Source: JAXLRU01 sp046330935 (GTDB lineage Bacteria; Actinomycetota; Actinomycetes; Actinomycetales; Kineosporiaceae). From it: a stretch of DNA of 64,000 bases. A model generated the notes under the pieces. It was not told the origin of the DNA and made no database searches. It saw only the letters and a list, made by a program, of their open reading frames with translations. Position 1 is the first letter of the stretch, and each line of letters begins with the position of its first letter. This document shows, in pieces, positions 17,263 to 26,182 of the stretch. The position numbers and the translations under genes were made by a program. The stretch spans positions 620,001 to 684,000 of the forward strand of contig JAXLRU010000004.1 in the NCBI GenBank assembly GCA_046330935.1. Reading direction: 5' to 3'.

Positions 17263-17268
17263 TAGCCT
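17263..17268 (+). promoter_or_regulatory. -10 element TAGCCT of the MgtE_N/CBS gene (leaderless)
   Basis: TAGCCT ends 6 bases before the GTG at 17275, with no ribosome-binding site between. It fixes the start of this operon with the DUF1003 gene. Confidence 0.5.
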
Positions 17269-17274
17269 GGCGAG

Positions 17275-18618
17275 GTGAGCGGTGCGGTACGTCGCGTGTT
17301 CGTCGCCCGGTTGGCGGGCCTACCCGTGTTCGACCCCCTCGGGGACCAGGTGGGCAAGGTCCGCGACGTCGTCACCGTCTTCCACGCCAACCGACAGGCG
17401 CCGCGCGCGGTGGGCATCGTCGTCGAGGTCCCCGGCCGCCGCCGGGTGTTCGTCCCGATGACCCGCGTGACGAGCGTCGACGCCGGCCAGGTGATCACCA
17501 CGGGGCTGGTGAACATGCGCCGGTTCGAGCAGCGGCCCACCGAGACGCTGCTCCTGGCCGAGATGCTCGACCGCGTCGTCCACCTGCGCACCTCCCCCGG
17601 TTCGGGGCAGGCGGGCGAGGAGGCGGTGATCGAGGACATCGCGATCGAGCAGCCCGGCCAGCGCGACTGGCGGGTGTCGAAGGTCGCGGTGCGGGTGGGC
17701 GGGCAGCACCGCCGGGGCGGGCTCACGGGGCGGCTGAGCCGCCGCGGCGGCGAGACCCGCATCGTCGACTTCGACGCGCTCACGGCCGTCGGCGTCGTCG
17801 AGCAGCGCCAGGGCGCCACCAACCTGCTGGCGGCGTTCGAGGAGCTGAAGGCGGCCGACCTCGCCGACGTCATCCGCGAGCTGACGCCGAAGCGGCGCCT
17901 CGAGGTCGCGAGCGCCCTCGACGACGAGCGGCTCGCCGACGTCCTGGAGGAGCTGCCCGAGGACGACCAGGTGGAGATCCTGTCCGAGCTGGGCAGCGAC
18001 CGCGCCGCGGACATCCTCGAGGCGATGCAGCCCGACGACGCGGCCGACCTGCTCTCGGAGCTGCCCGGCGACCAGGCCGAGCAACTGCTCGACCTGATGG
18101 ACCCCGAGGAGGCCGACGACGTCCGCCGGCTGCTCGCCTACGCCGACAACACCGCGGGCGGGATCATGACGCCCGAGCCGATCGTCCTCGCGCCCGACAC
18201 CAGCGTCGCCGAGGCCCTCGCCCACGTGCGCCGCGAGGACGTCATCCCGGCGATCGCCGCGTCGGTGTTCGTGTGCCGCCCGCCGCTGGAGGCGCCCACC
18301 GGCAAGTACCTGGGCCTGGTCCACATCCAGCGGATGCTGCGCGAGTCCCCCGGCAGCCCGCTCGGCACGCTCATCGACAAGGCGGTCGAGCCGCTGTCGC
18401 CGACCGACCCGCTGTCGGTGGTCGCCCGGCGCCTGGCCACCTACAACCTGGTCTCCATGCCGGTGACGGACGCCGCCGGGCGGCTGGTGGGCGCGGTGAC
18501 CGTGGACGACGTCCTCGACCACCTCCTGCCCGAGGACTGGCGGGAGAGCGACGACCGCGCCGACGACCTGCACACCCCGGCCGTGCCGGCCCCCGGCGGC
18601 AAGGGCGGGGCCCGGTGA
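17275..18618 (+). CDS. Soluble MgtE_N-domain protein with PRC-barrel and CBS pair
   Basis: 447 residues. A PRC-barrel-like region starts the protein (RVFVARLAGLPVFDPLGDQVGKV). The MgtE N-terminal superhelical domain follows (about 170-285: LKAADLADVIRELTPKRR, LEELPEDDQVEILSELG). Two CBS domains end it (about 290-425: IMTPEPIVLAPDTSVAEAL, VSMPVTDAAGRLVGAVTVDD). No membrane helices are present, so this is not a complete MgtE magnesium channel although it carries the Mg-sensing modules. It is coupled by a 4-base overlap to a DUF1003 membrane protein, a pairing I recall from Rv1232c-Rv1231c. Confidence 0.88.
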   Translation: MSGAVRRVFVARLAGLPVFDPLGDQVGKVRDVVTVFHANRQAPRAVGIVVEVPGRRRVFVPMTRVTSVDAGQVITTGLVNMRRFEQRPTETLLLAEMLDRVVHLRTSPGSGQAGEEAVIEDIAIEQPGQRDWRVSKVAVRVGGQHRRGGLTGRLSRRGGETRIVDFDALTAVGVVEQRQGATNLLAAFEELKAADLADVIRELTPKRRLEVASALDDERLADVLEELPEDDQVEILSELGSDRAADILEAMQPDDAADLLSELPGDQAEQLLDLMDPEEADDVRRLLAYADNTAGGIMTPEPIVLAPDTSVAEALAHVRREDVIPAIAASVFVCRPPLEAPTGKYLGLVHIQRMLRESPGSPLGTLIDKAVEPLSPTDPLSVVARRLATYNLVSMPVTDAAGRLVGAVTVDDVLDHLLPEDWRESDDRADDLHTPAVPAPGGKGGAR

Positions 18619-19292
18619 CCGACGAGACCTCCGCGAGCAGGCGTCCGGGCCGGCGCCGCGGACGCACGGGGACGACGCGCGGCCGCGCACCCCTCGACGT
18701 CCCGCGCACGACGTCGCGGCGCCCCGCCCTGTCGGCCCCGAACCTCGACCCGGAGATGTTCGGGCGGTGGTCGGAGGCGTTCGCGCGGTTCATGGGCACC
18801 GCGCAGTTCATCGTGGGGATGACGGTGTTCGTTGGCGCCTGGATCGCCTGGAACACCTACGCCCCCGCCGGGTGGCGGTTCGACCCGCGCGAGCTGAACT
18901 ACACCCTGCTCACGCTGATCCTGAGCCTGCAGGCGTCCTACGCGGCGCCGCTGATCCTGCTCGCCCAGAACCGGCAGGCCGACCGCGACCGCGTCGCGCT
19001 GGAACAGGACCGGCAGCGGGCCGAGCGCAACCTCGCCGACACCGAGTACCTCACGCGCGAGGTGGCGGCCCTGCGGATCGCCCTGCGCGACGTCGCCACC
19101 CGCGACTTCCTGCGCTCCGAGCTGCGCGACCTGCTGGAGGAACTGGCCGCCGCCTCCGCTCCCCCCGCGACGGCGGACGCCGGCGAGGCACCCGCCCCCG
19201 CCCGACCCAAGCGCAAGAAGGCCAAGGCACCACGGCGTGACGGCGGCGTGCGACCGACCGAGGCGCCGCCGGCCGAGGCGGACGCCTCCTGA
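18615..19292 (+). CDS. DUF1003 family membrane protein
   Basis: 225 residues from a GTG overlapping the preceding stop by 4 bases. A basic Arg-rich N-terminus is followed by two membrane helices (about 62-83, GTAQFIVGMTVFVGAWIAW, and about 95-118, LLTLILSLQASYAAPLILL), then AQNRQADRDRVALEQDRQRA, the signature of DUF1003, and a coiled-coil with a Lys/Pro-rich tail. Function unknown. Coupling to the soluble MgtE_N/CBS protein suggests the two form a membrane complex, perhaps linked to Mg or nucleotide sensing; this is inference. Confidence 0.88.
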   Translation: MTDETSASRRPGRRRGRTGTTRGRAPLDVPRTTSRRPALSAPNLDPEMFGRWSEAFARFMGTAQFIVGMTVFVGAWIAWNTYAPAGWRFDPRELNYTLLTLILSLQASYAAPLILLAQNRQADRDRVALEQDRQRAERNLADTEYLTREVAALRIALRDVATRDFLRSELRDLLEELAAASAPPATADAGEAPAPARPKRKKAKAPRRDGGVRPTEAPPAEADAS

Positions 19293-19386
19293 TCGTCGAG
19301 GCCCCGCGGGGGCGGCAGGACCGGTTCGCCCGAGCGGAGGCACCCGGTCGGGTCAATTCCGGCTCCGCGCTGCCGATGCATCTCAG

Positions 19387-21378
19387 GTGAGCTTCCTCGA
19401 ACCGTCCGGTCAGCCCGGCCTCGCGGGCCGCCGCCGCCGCATCGGTGACGTCCTCGTCGACGCGGGTCTGCTCACCCCCGAGCAGCTCGACGTGGCCCTG
19501 GAGGCCCAGCGCAACGCGCCGGGCCCGCGCCGCCGCCTCGGGCAGGTGGTCGTCGAGCTGGGGCTCGCCACCGAACGCGACGTCGCGCAGGCGCTCGCCG
19601 ACCTGCTGGGCCTGCAGATGGTCGACCTCTCCCGCGCGGTGCCGGCCCCCGACGTCGTGCGGCTGCTGCCCCGCGCCGTCGCCGAGCGCACGCGCGTCCT
19701 CGTGCTCGACCGCACCCCCCGGGGCGGGCTCGTCGTCGCGGCGTCGGACCCCACGAACGTCCTCGCCCTCGACGACGTGAAGCTCTACACGCACTCCAGT
19801 GAGATCCAGGTCGTCGTCGCCGTCGACAGCCAGATCCGCGACCAGATCGCCCGCGCGTGGTCCCTCGGCGAGGACTCCACGCAGGTCACGGCTGCCGAGG
19901 AGTCGATCGACGACGACATCGAGGCGCCCAGCGGGCTGCCCGACGACGACGCGCCGATCGTGCGGCTGGTCAACCGGATCCTCGGCGACGCCGTCCTGCA
20001 ACGCGCCTCCGACATCCACATCGAGGCCCAGCGCGACACGCTGCGCGTCCGGTACCGCATCGACGGCATCCTCCGCGACGTGATGAACGCGCCCCGCCGC
20101 CTCGCGACGTCCGTCGTCAGCCGGATCAAGATCATGTCGGGCCTGGACATCTCCGAGCGCCGCGTCCCCCAGGACGGCCGCTCCCGGTTCACGGTCGAGG
20201 GGACGGCGATCGACGCCCGTGTCTCCACGCTGCCGAGCCTGCACGGCGAGAAGGTCGTGATCCGGCTCCTCACCCGGGGCGACTCGGTGCCCAACCTGGG
20301 CTCGCTGGGCATGCTGCCGCGCCAGCTCGAGGGCTTCCAGTCGGCCCTGTCGGTGCCGCAGGGGCTGATCCTGATCACGGGACCGACCGGGTCGGGCAAG
20401 ACGAACACCCTGTACTCGGCGATCTCGCACGTGATGTCGCCCGAGAAGAACATCGTGACGCTGGAGGACCCGGTCGAGGTCCAGCTGCCCGGCATCACAC
20501 AGGTCGGCGTCAACACCAAGACGGGCATGACGTTCTCGGCGGGCCTGCGCTCGATCCTGCGGCAGGACCCCGACATCGTGCTCGTCGGTGAGGTCCGTGA
20601 CGGCGAGACGGCGGAGCTGGCGCTGAAGGCGTCCCTCACCGGCCACATGGTGCTCACGACGCTGCACACGAACTCGGCCGTCGCCGCCATCACCCGGCTC
20701 GTCGACATGGGCGCCGAACCGTTCCTCGTCGCCTCCTCGCTGACCGCGACCATCGCCCAGCGCCTCGTGCGCACCCCCTGCAGGGCGTGCGCGGCCCCCT
20801 ACCGGCCCGACGACGTCACGCTCGCGCTGCTCGGCATGTCCGCGCAGGACCTCGCTGGCGCCAACCCGACCCGCGGCACCGGCTGCGCCGACTGCGGCGG
20901 CACCGGCTACCGGGGCCGGACGGGCATCTACGAGGTGCTCGTGGTCGACGCCGCCCTGCGCCAGGTGCTGATCAAGGACCCCTCGGAGGGCACGATCGCC
21001 GCCGCCGCGCGTGCCGCCGGCATGCAGACGCTGCGCGGCTCCGCGATCGAGAAGGCCATGGCCGGGGACACGACGTTCGAGGAGGTCATCCGGGTCACGC
21101 AGTCCGACCAGGCGACCGACCACGCCTGCCACGCCTGCGGCCGGCCGGTCGAGAACGACATGGTCGCCTGCCCCTGGTGCTCGGTGACGCTGGACCGCGG
21201 GCACTGCAGCGCCTGTGCCCGCTCCCTCGACCCCGACTGGCGCGTGTGTCCCTGGTGCCGCACCCCGGCGACGGGCGACGCGGCGGCCGGGCGCCGCAAG
21301 CTGCCCCCCGAGATGGGCCCGCCTGCGGCCTGGGCGGCGGAGACGGCGGGCGGGCCGCCGCGGCCGCGCCGGCACTGA
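19387..21378 (+). CDS. GspE/PilB-type secretion ATPase with C-terminal double zinc ribbon
   Basis: 663 residues from a GTG. The MshEN/N1-type domain (GDVLVDAGLLTPEQLDVAL) is followed by the N2 domain (APIVRLVNRILGDAVLQRAS, DIHIEA) and the ATPase: Walker A ITGPTGSGKTNTLYS, Asp box, Walker B PDIVLVGEVRDGETA, and the CRAC...CADCGGTGYRGRTGIYEV zinc site. The extra C-terminus carries CHACGRPVENDMVACPWC and CSACARSLDPDWRVCPWC, two more zinc ribbons not standard in PilB. No pilin, PilC or PilT gene is nearby, so its machine is elsewhere or unknown. It sits between the DUF1003 and mrp genes. Confidence 0.88.
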   Translation: MSFLEPSGQPGLAGRRRRIGDVLVDAGLLTPEQLDVALEAQRNAPGPRRRLGQVVVELGLATERDVAQALADLLGLQMVDLSRAVPAPDVVRLLPRAVAERTRVLVLDRTPRGGLVVAASDPTNVLALDDVKLYTHSSEIQVVVAVDSQIRDQIARAWSLGEDSTQVTAAEESIDDDIEAPSGLPDDDAPIVRLVNRILGDAVLQRASDIHIEAQRDTLRVRYRIDGILRDVMNAPRRLATSVVSRIKIMSGLDISERRVPQDGRSRFTVEGTAIDARVSTLPSLHGEKVVIRLLTRGDSVPNLGSLGMLPRQLEGFQSALSVPQGLILITGPTGSGKTNTLYSAISHVMSPEKNIVTLEDPVEVQLPGITQVGVNTKTGMTFSAGLRSILRQDPDIVLVGEVRDGETAELALKASLTGHMVLTTLHTNSAVAAITRLVDMGAEPFLVASSLTATIAQRLVRTPCRACAAPYRPDDVTLALLGMSAQDLAGANPTRGTGCADCGGTGYRGRTGIYEVLVVDAALRQVLIKDPSEGTIAAAARAAGMQTLRGSAIEKAMAGDTTFEEVIRVTQSDQATDHACHACGRPVENDMVACPWCSVTLDRGHCSACARSLDPDWRVCPWCRTPATGDAAAGRRKLPPEMGPPAAWAAETAGGPPRPRRH

Positions 21379-21425
21379 ACCTCGGGCCGAGGACCTCCGA
21401 CGAGGGGTCACGGCCCCGCCCGACC

Positions 21426-21431
21426 TACGAT
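21426..21431 (+). promoter_or_regulatory. -10 element TACGAT of mrp (leaderless)
   Basis: TACGAT ends 6 bases before the ATG at 21438 and no Shine-Dalgarno is present. It indicates transcription independent of the upstream secretion ATPase gene. Confidence 0.5.
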
Positions 21432-21437
21432 GGCCGC

Positions 21438-22568
21438 ATGCCCGTCGACCTCACCGCCGTCCACGCCGCCCTGGCCACCGTGCAGGACCCCGAGATCCAC
21501 CGTCCGATCACCGACCTGGACATGGTCAAGTCGGTGGAGGTCACCGACGAGGGAGTCGTCGAGGTCGCCGTCTACCTGACGGTGGCGGGCTGTCCGATGC
21601 GCGACAAGATCACCCGGGACGTGACCGCCGCGGTGTCGGCGGTCGACGGCGTGAGCGGGGTCCGCGTGGACCTCGACGTGATGAGCGACGAGCAGCGGGA
21701 GAAGCTGCGCGACAAGCTGCGCGGCCCCGGCGCCGGGCGCGAGGTGCCGTTCAACCGGCCCGACAACCTGACCCGCGTCTACGCGATCGCCTCGGGCAAG
21801 GGCGGCGTCGGCAAGTCCAGCCTCACGGTGAACCTGGCCGCCGGCCTCGCCGCGCGCGGCCTGTCCGTGGGCGTCGTCGACGCCGACGTGCACGGCTTCT
21901 CGGTGCCCCGGATGCTCGGCGTCGACTCCACGCCCACCCAGGTGCAGGACATGATCCTGCCGCCGGTCGCCCACGGCGTGAAGGTCATCTCCATCGGGAT
22001 GTTCGTGCCGGGCAACCAGCCGGTGATCTGGCGCGGGCCCATGCTGCACCGCGCGCTGGAGCAGTTCCTCTCCGACGTGTTCTGGGGCGACCTCGACGTC
22101 CTGCTCCTCGACCTGCCCCCGGGCACCGGTGACATCGCGATCTCGACGGCGCAGCTGCTGCCCGGCGCCGAGCTGATCGTCGTGACCACCCCGCAGATCG
22201 CCGCGGCCGAGGTCGCCGAGCGCGCCGGCTCCATCGCCACCCAGACCAAGCAGCGCATCGCCGGCGTGATCGAGAACATGTCCTGGCTGGAGCTGCCCGA
22301 CGGCGGCCGCGTCGAGGTGTTCGGCTCGGGCGGCGGGCAGACCGTCGCGGCGTCTCTCACCTCGATGATGGGCACCGACGTCCCGCTGCTCGGTCAGGTG
22401 CCGCTCGACCCGTCGCTGCGCGAGGGCGGGGACGGCGGCGTCCCGGTCGTCCTGTCCGGCCCGGCCACGCCCGCCGGTTCTGCGCTCGGCGCCATCTGCG
22501 ACAAGCTCGTCGCCCGTCGTCGCGGGCTGGCCGGCAAGCGCCTGGGCCTGGAGCCCGTGGGCCGCTGA
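21438..22568 (+). CDS. mrp: Mrp/NBP35 family Fe-S cluster carrier ATPase
   Basis: 376 residues. The N-terminal MIP18-like domain (TVQDPEIHRPITDLDMV, VYLTVAGCPMRDKI) is followed by the P-loop domain with a deviant Walker A (ASGKGGVGKSSLTVNLA), DADVHGFSVPRMLG and LLLDLPPGTGDIAIS. Mrp proteins carry or transfer Fe-S clusters. The CxxC pair seen in many NBP35/ApbC proteins is not evident in the C-terminal part, as in many actinobacterial members. It is convergent with tatB. Confidence 0.93.
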   Translation: MPVDLTAVHAALATVQDPEIHRPITDLDMVKSVEVTDEGVVEVAVYLTVAGCPMRDKITRDVTAAVSAVDGVSGVRVDLDVMSDEQREKLRDKLRGPGAGREVPFNRPDNLTRVYAIASGKGGVGKSSLTVNLAAGLAARGLSVGVVDADVHGFSVPRMLGVDSTPTQVQDMILPPVAHGVKVISIGMFVPGNQPVIWRGPMLHRALEQFLSDVFWGDLDVLLLDLPPGTGDIAISTAQLLPGAELIVVTTPQIAAAEVAERAGSIATQTKQRIAGVIENMSWLELPDGGRVEVFGSGGGQTVAASLTSMMGTDVPLLGQVPLDPSLREGGDGGVPVVLSGPATPAGSALGAICDKLVARRRGLAGKRLGLEPVGR

Positions 22569-22638
22569 GCCCCTCTGCCCCTCGCGGTGGCGGCCCCGGG
22601 GCGACCGCGGCGGCGTCCGCGCCGCTGCGCGGTGGAGC

Positions 22639-23160
22639 TCAGGTGGCGTCGGGGTCGAACGGCAGGTCCGCGGCCCCGGCGCCCGCGCGCCCCTGAGCCG
22701 CGGCCCCGCCGGCGGGCCCCGACGTGGAGGGCCCGGCGCCGGGACTCGGCGTCGCCGGGCTCGCGCCCGGGGAGTCGTCGGTCTCGGGCTCGCGGGGCCA
22801 GCCGAGGTCGTCGTCGAACACGGGCGCGGCGGCCGGGCCGCCCGCCGAGCGCGGCTTCATGCCCGGGTCCATGGCGCTCTTGAGCCCCAGAGGGTCGTCG
22901 ACGTCGAAGCTGTCCGACAGCGCCTCCCGCACGATGCGGCGCGGGTCGTACTGCCGCGGGTCGAGCTTGCGCCAGTCGATGTCGTCGAACTCCGGGCCCA
23001 GTTCCTGCCGCATCTGCTCCCCCGCCCCCGCGGCGAGCTGGCGCACCTGGCGGACGAGGCGCGCCAACTGCATCGCGTACCCCGGCAGCCGCTCGGGGCC
23101 GAGGACGACGAGAGCCACGATCACGAGGACCGTGAACTCCCAGGGGTTGATCCCGAACAC
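22639..23160 (-). CDS. tatB: Twin-arginine translocase subunit TatB
   Basis: 173 residues. One N-terminal membrane helix with the conserved hinge and glutamate (INPWEFTVLVIVALVVLGPE, then RLPGYAMQLARLVRQVR) leads into an amphipathic helix, then a long Pro/Gly-rich cytoplasmic tail. TatB forms the substrate receptor with TatC for folded protein export. The GTG at 23160 gives the usual very short leader before the helix. It lies 17 bases downstream of htrA, in the sigE-rseA-htrA-tatB order known from mycobacteria. Confidence 0.92.
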   Translation of the reverse strand: MFGINPWEFTVLVIVALVVLGPERLPGYAMQLARLVRQVRQLAAGAGEQMRQELGPEFDDIDWRKLDPRQYDPRRIVREALSDSFDVDDPLGLKSAMDPGMKPRSAGGPAAAPVFDDDLGWPREPETDDSPGASPATPSPGAGPSTSGPAGGAAAQGRAGAGAADLPFDPDAT

Positions 23161-23177
23161 GGGTCGCCTCTCGTCGA

Positions 23178-24697
23178 TCAGTCGCCGGACGCCACGAGCG
23201 TGACCTTCACCTGCCGGTCGCGGTCCCCCCGCCGCACGGTCAGCGTCACCGTGTCGCCGGGCGCCTGGGCGCGGATGGCGACGACGAGCTCGTCGGGCGC
23301 CGCGACGGGGCGGCCGTTGAACGCCACGATCAGGTCACCGGGCTTGATCCCCGCCTTGTCGGCCGGGCCCCCCTTGGTGACGGGCGGCTGGCCCGACGAC
23401 GACGTCTCGGCGACCTTCACGCCCTCGCCGTCGTACTCGCGGTCCAGGAGCACCCCGATCACGGGGTGGTCGGCCTTGCCCTGACGGATCAGCTGTTCGG
23501 ACGTGCGCCGCGCCTGGTTGCTGGGGATCGCGAAGCCGAGGCCGATGCTGCCGGCCGCACCGCCGACACTGCCGGGCGCCCGCGCGATCGCGGAGTTGAT
23601 CCCCACGACCGAGCCGTCGGCGTCGAGCAGCGGGCCGCCGGAGTTGCCCGGGTTGATCGCGGCGTCGGTCTGGATGGCGTTGATGAACGACGACTCCTGC
23701 TGCGCGTCCTCACCGCCGGCCGCGACCGGACGGTTGGTCGCACTCACGATGCCCGTGGTGACCGTGCCCTGCAGGCCCAGCGGCGCGCCCACGGCGATGA
23801 CCGGGTCGCCCACGGCCACCTTGGCGCTGTCGGCCAGGCGCAGCGGCACCAGGCCGCCACGCTTGATCCGGACGACGGCGAGGTCGTAGCTCGCGTCCTT
23901 GCCCACGACGTTGCCGTTGACGCGGGTGCCGTCCTGGAAGATCACGACGACGGAGTCGCCCTTGGGCGCCGACGCCACGACGTGGTTGTTCGTGAGGATG
24001 TAGCCGTCGGCGCGGATGACGAAGCCGGACCCGGTGGCGGTGCCGTCGCTGCTGGTCACCCGCAGGGCCACCACGCTGGGCAGGATGGCCGCGGCGATGC
24101 CGGCGACGCTGTCGCGCGGCCGGGCCTGACCCGACTGGCCGGACACCGGCGCGGGCGCCGGGGGCAGCGAGCCGTCGACCCGGTCGTCGTCCAGCCCCGC
24201 GCCCACGAGCCCCCGACGAGCCCGGACAGCAGGCAGGCGACGACGGCGGCGAGCACGGCGAGCACAGGACGGCGACGGCGCGGGCGCGCCGGCGCGGCCG
24301 CGACGAGGGGGTGGACGGGCGGCGCGGCCGGGAAGGCGGCGTGCTCACCCGGGGCCGGGGGCGGGAACGTGCCCGACGGCGGGTGCGGGGAGACCGGGGG
24401 CGGTGCGGGCTGCGGCCACGCGGGCGGCGGGGGCCACTGCGCCCCCGACGGCGACGGCCAGGCCCCCGTGGGCTGCTGCGACGGCGTCGCGGCGGGCGCG
24501 GGAGCAGGAGCGGGCGCCGGGGAGGCCCACCCGGCGGGGGCGGCGGGCGGGGCGTAGCCGGACCAGTCGGGAGCCGCAGGCGCGGCACCGCCGGCCGACG
24601 ACCGATGCTGCTGCGCGGCGAGCGGCACGTCCGGCGGGCTGAAGGGCTCCCACGGCCGGTGCTCGGGCACGCCGTCCCCGTCCTCCGGTCCTGTCAT
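23178..24697 (-). CDS. htrA: HtrA/DegP-type serine protease, frame broken at a five-C run
   Basis: The first reading frame (24697 to about 24214) gives a Pro-rich cytoplasmic region and a membrane helix (VLAVLAAVVACLLSGLVGG). The rest is read one frame over, to 23178, with the trypsin-like domain: His in YILTNNHVV, Asp in SYDLAVVRI, Ser in AAINPGNSGGPLLDADG, then a PDZ domain (KPGDLIVAFNGRPV). Adding one G to the GGGGG at 24210-24214 (minus strand) restores a continuous protein of about 506 residues. A sequencing error is more likely than a true mutation, since all catalytic residues are kept. It is expected in the SigE cell-envelope stress response. Confidence 0.82.
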
Positions 24698-24821
24698 CGC
24701 CGCCCTCCACGCCGTTGCGTCAGGGGTCGGAGGTTTCCGCCCCGCGGCAGCGTCTCACACCCACCCCGGCACGCCGCGAACCGCCCGGCCTGCACGACCG
24801 GACGGCGACGAGCGGGCCGGA

Positions 24822-25394
24822 TCAGGGCGTGGCGGGAACGGGGACCTGGCCGGCCGAGGTGGCGAGGTCGTCCGTGGGGGTCGGCTCGGGGCTGCGCAGG
24901 CCGGCGGGAACCACCAGGTTCGCCACCGGCACGACGGTACGGCCGGGCGCGGGAACGGGTTCGGGGCCGCCCGCCGCACCCGCGACGGCGAACACGCCGA
25001 CGGAGGCGAGCGACAGGGCGCCGACGGTCATCGCCAGCCCCCGGCTGGGCGGACGCCATGCGGCGACGGGCGCGAGCACGGCGGGCCTGCGCTGGCCGAC
25101 GAGGCTCATCCGCGGGGGCATCGCCGCCGTGACGGGCCGCCAGCCCTGAGGCATGGGCGTCGGCGCGGGCGGCAGCGGACCTGCAGGACCACCCATCCCC
25201 ACCAGCCGCGACAGGAAGTCGCCCGTGGGCTCTGGGCCCGCGAGCCCGGCGAGCCGCTGCTTGAGCAGGCGCGCGGCGTCGACCTCGTGCCGGCACGCCG
25301 GGCACCCGGCGAGGTGCGCCGCCGCGTCCTCCGCCTCGGCCGGAGACAACTGGCCGTCGACGAGGTCGCAGACCCGCTCCCCGAGGTGGGTCAC
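24822..25394 (-). CDS. rseA: Zinc-binding anti-sigma factor (RseA-type)
   Basis: 190 residues. The GTG at 25394 overlaps the sigE stop by 4 bases. The ZAS domain is at the N-terminus with His27-x3-Cys31-x2-Cys34 (HLAGCPACRHEVD). A single possible membrane helix lies further on (LAMTVGALSLASVGVFAVAG) with an extracytoplasmic Pro-rich end. Such proteins hold their ECF sigma factor and release it on redox or envelope stress. The mycobacterial RseA is described as soluble, so the hydrophobic helix is a point of difference. Confidence 0.87.
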   Translation of the reverse strand: MTHLGERVCDLVDGQLSPAEAEDAAAHLAGCPACRHEVDAARLLKQRLAGLAGPEPTGDFLSRLVGMGGPAGPLPPAPTPMPQGWRPVTAAMPPRMSLVGQRRPAVLAPVAAWRPPSRGLAMTVGALSLASVGVFAVAGAAGGPEPVPAPGRTVVPVANLVVPAGLRSPEPTPTDDLATSAGQVPVPATP

Positions 25395-26182
25395 CGGACC
25401 ACCACCGGCCCCTCCGGGGCGGTCGTGAGGGTGGACGTGGCGCCCGCGCGGCCCCGGCCGCGGTGGGCCAGCGACTCCCGCAGCAGGGCTCGGCCGCGGT
25501 GGATGCGCGAGCGGACGGTGCCGAGCTTGATGTCGAGCGTCGCCGCGATCTCCTCGTAGGACAGGCCCTCGATGTCGCACAGCACGACGGCCGCGCGGAA
25601 GTCGGGAGGCAGCGTGTCGAGGGCGGCCTGGACGTCGTGGTCGAGGTTGTTCATCTCCCACGCCCGCTCGGGGCCCGGGTCGTTGCCGGCGAGCCGGTCG
25701 CCCGCGTCGTCGGGGAGGGCGTCGAACCGGATCCGCTGCTTGCGGCGCACCTGGTCGAGGAACAGGTTCGTGGTGATCCGGTGCAGCCAGCCCTCGAACG
25801 TGCCCGGGGTGTAGCTGTTCAGCGAGCGGAACACCCGCACGAAGACCTCCTGGGTGAGGTCCTCGGCGTCGTGCTGGTTGCCGGTGAGGCGGTAGGCGAG
25901 CCGGTAGACGCGGGCGCCGTGCTCGCGCACGATGTCCTCCCACGAGGGCGGCGTCCAGGCGGCCTGCGACATCACGGGGACGGTCGGCGCCACGACGGGG
26001 GCGGCCACCTCGGCCGGCCCGGCCACGGCGGGCGCCGTCTCGGGGCGGGCGTCTCCCGAGTCGGCGGACATGCGCACGCTCGGCTCCTCGGGACGCTGAC
26101 GCCGACCGCGCAGGCGGTCGAGCGCGCCACGTCCGGGGCCGGGGACCCCGAACGTCATCGCGGGGATCGCGTAGCTCGTCAC
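25391..26182 (-). CDS. sigE: ECF sigma factor SigE
   Basis: 263 residues. After an 80-residue Ala/Pro-rich extension, region 2 is clear (YRLAYRLTGNQHDAEDLTQE, VFVRVFRSLNSYTPGTFEGW), then region 4 (LPPDFRAAVVLCDIEGLSYE, EIAATLDIKLGTVRSRIHRG). It directs the envelope-stress regulon. The GTG at 26182 has GGAGG about 5-6 bases upstream. The upstream region contains GGAAC-N17-CGTT, the form of promoter this sigma group reads, indicating autoregulation. It is coupled to the anti-sigma gene by a 4-base overlap. Confidence 0.92.
   Translation of the reverse strand: MTSYAIPAMTFGVPGPGRGALDRLRGRRQRPEEPSVRMSADSGDARPETAPAVAGPAEVAAPVVAPTVPVMSQAAWTPPSWEDIVREHGARVYRLAYRLTGNQHDAEDLTQEVFVRVFRSLNSYTPGTFEGWLHRITTNLFLDQVRRKQRIRFDALPDDAGDRLAGNDPGPERAWEMNNLDHDVQAALDTLPPDFRAAVVLCDIEGLSYEEIAATLDIKLGTVRSRIHRGRALLRESLAHRGRGRAGATSTLTTAPEGPVVVR

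Noticed and set aside
17275..18618. MgtE magnesium channel
   Set aside because: The C-terminal membrane domain is absent; only sensing modules remain.
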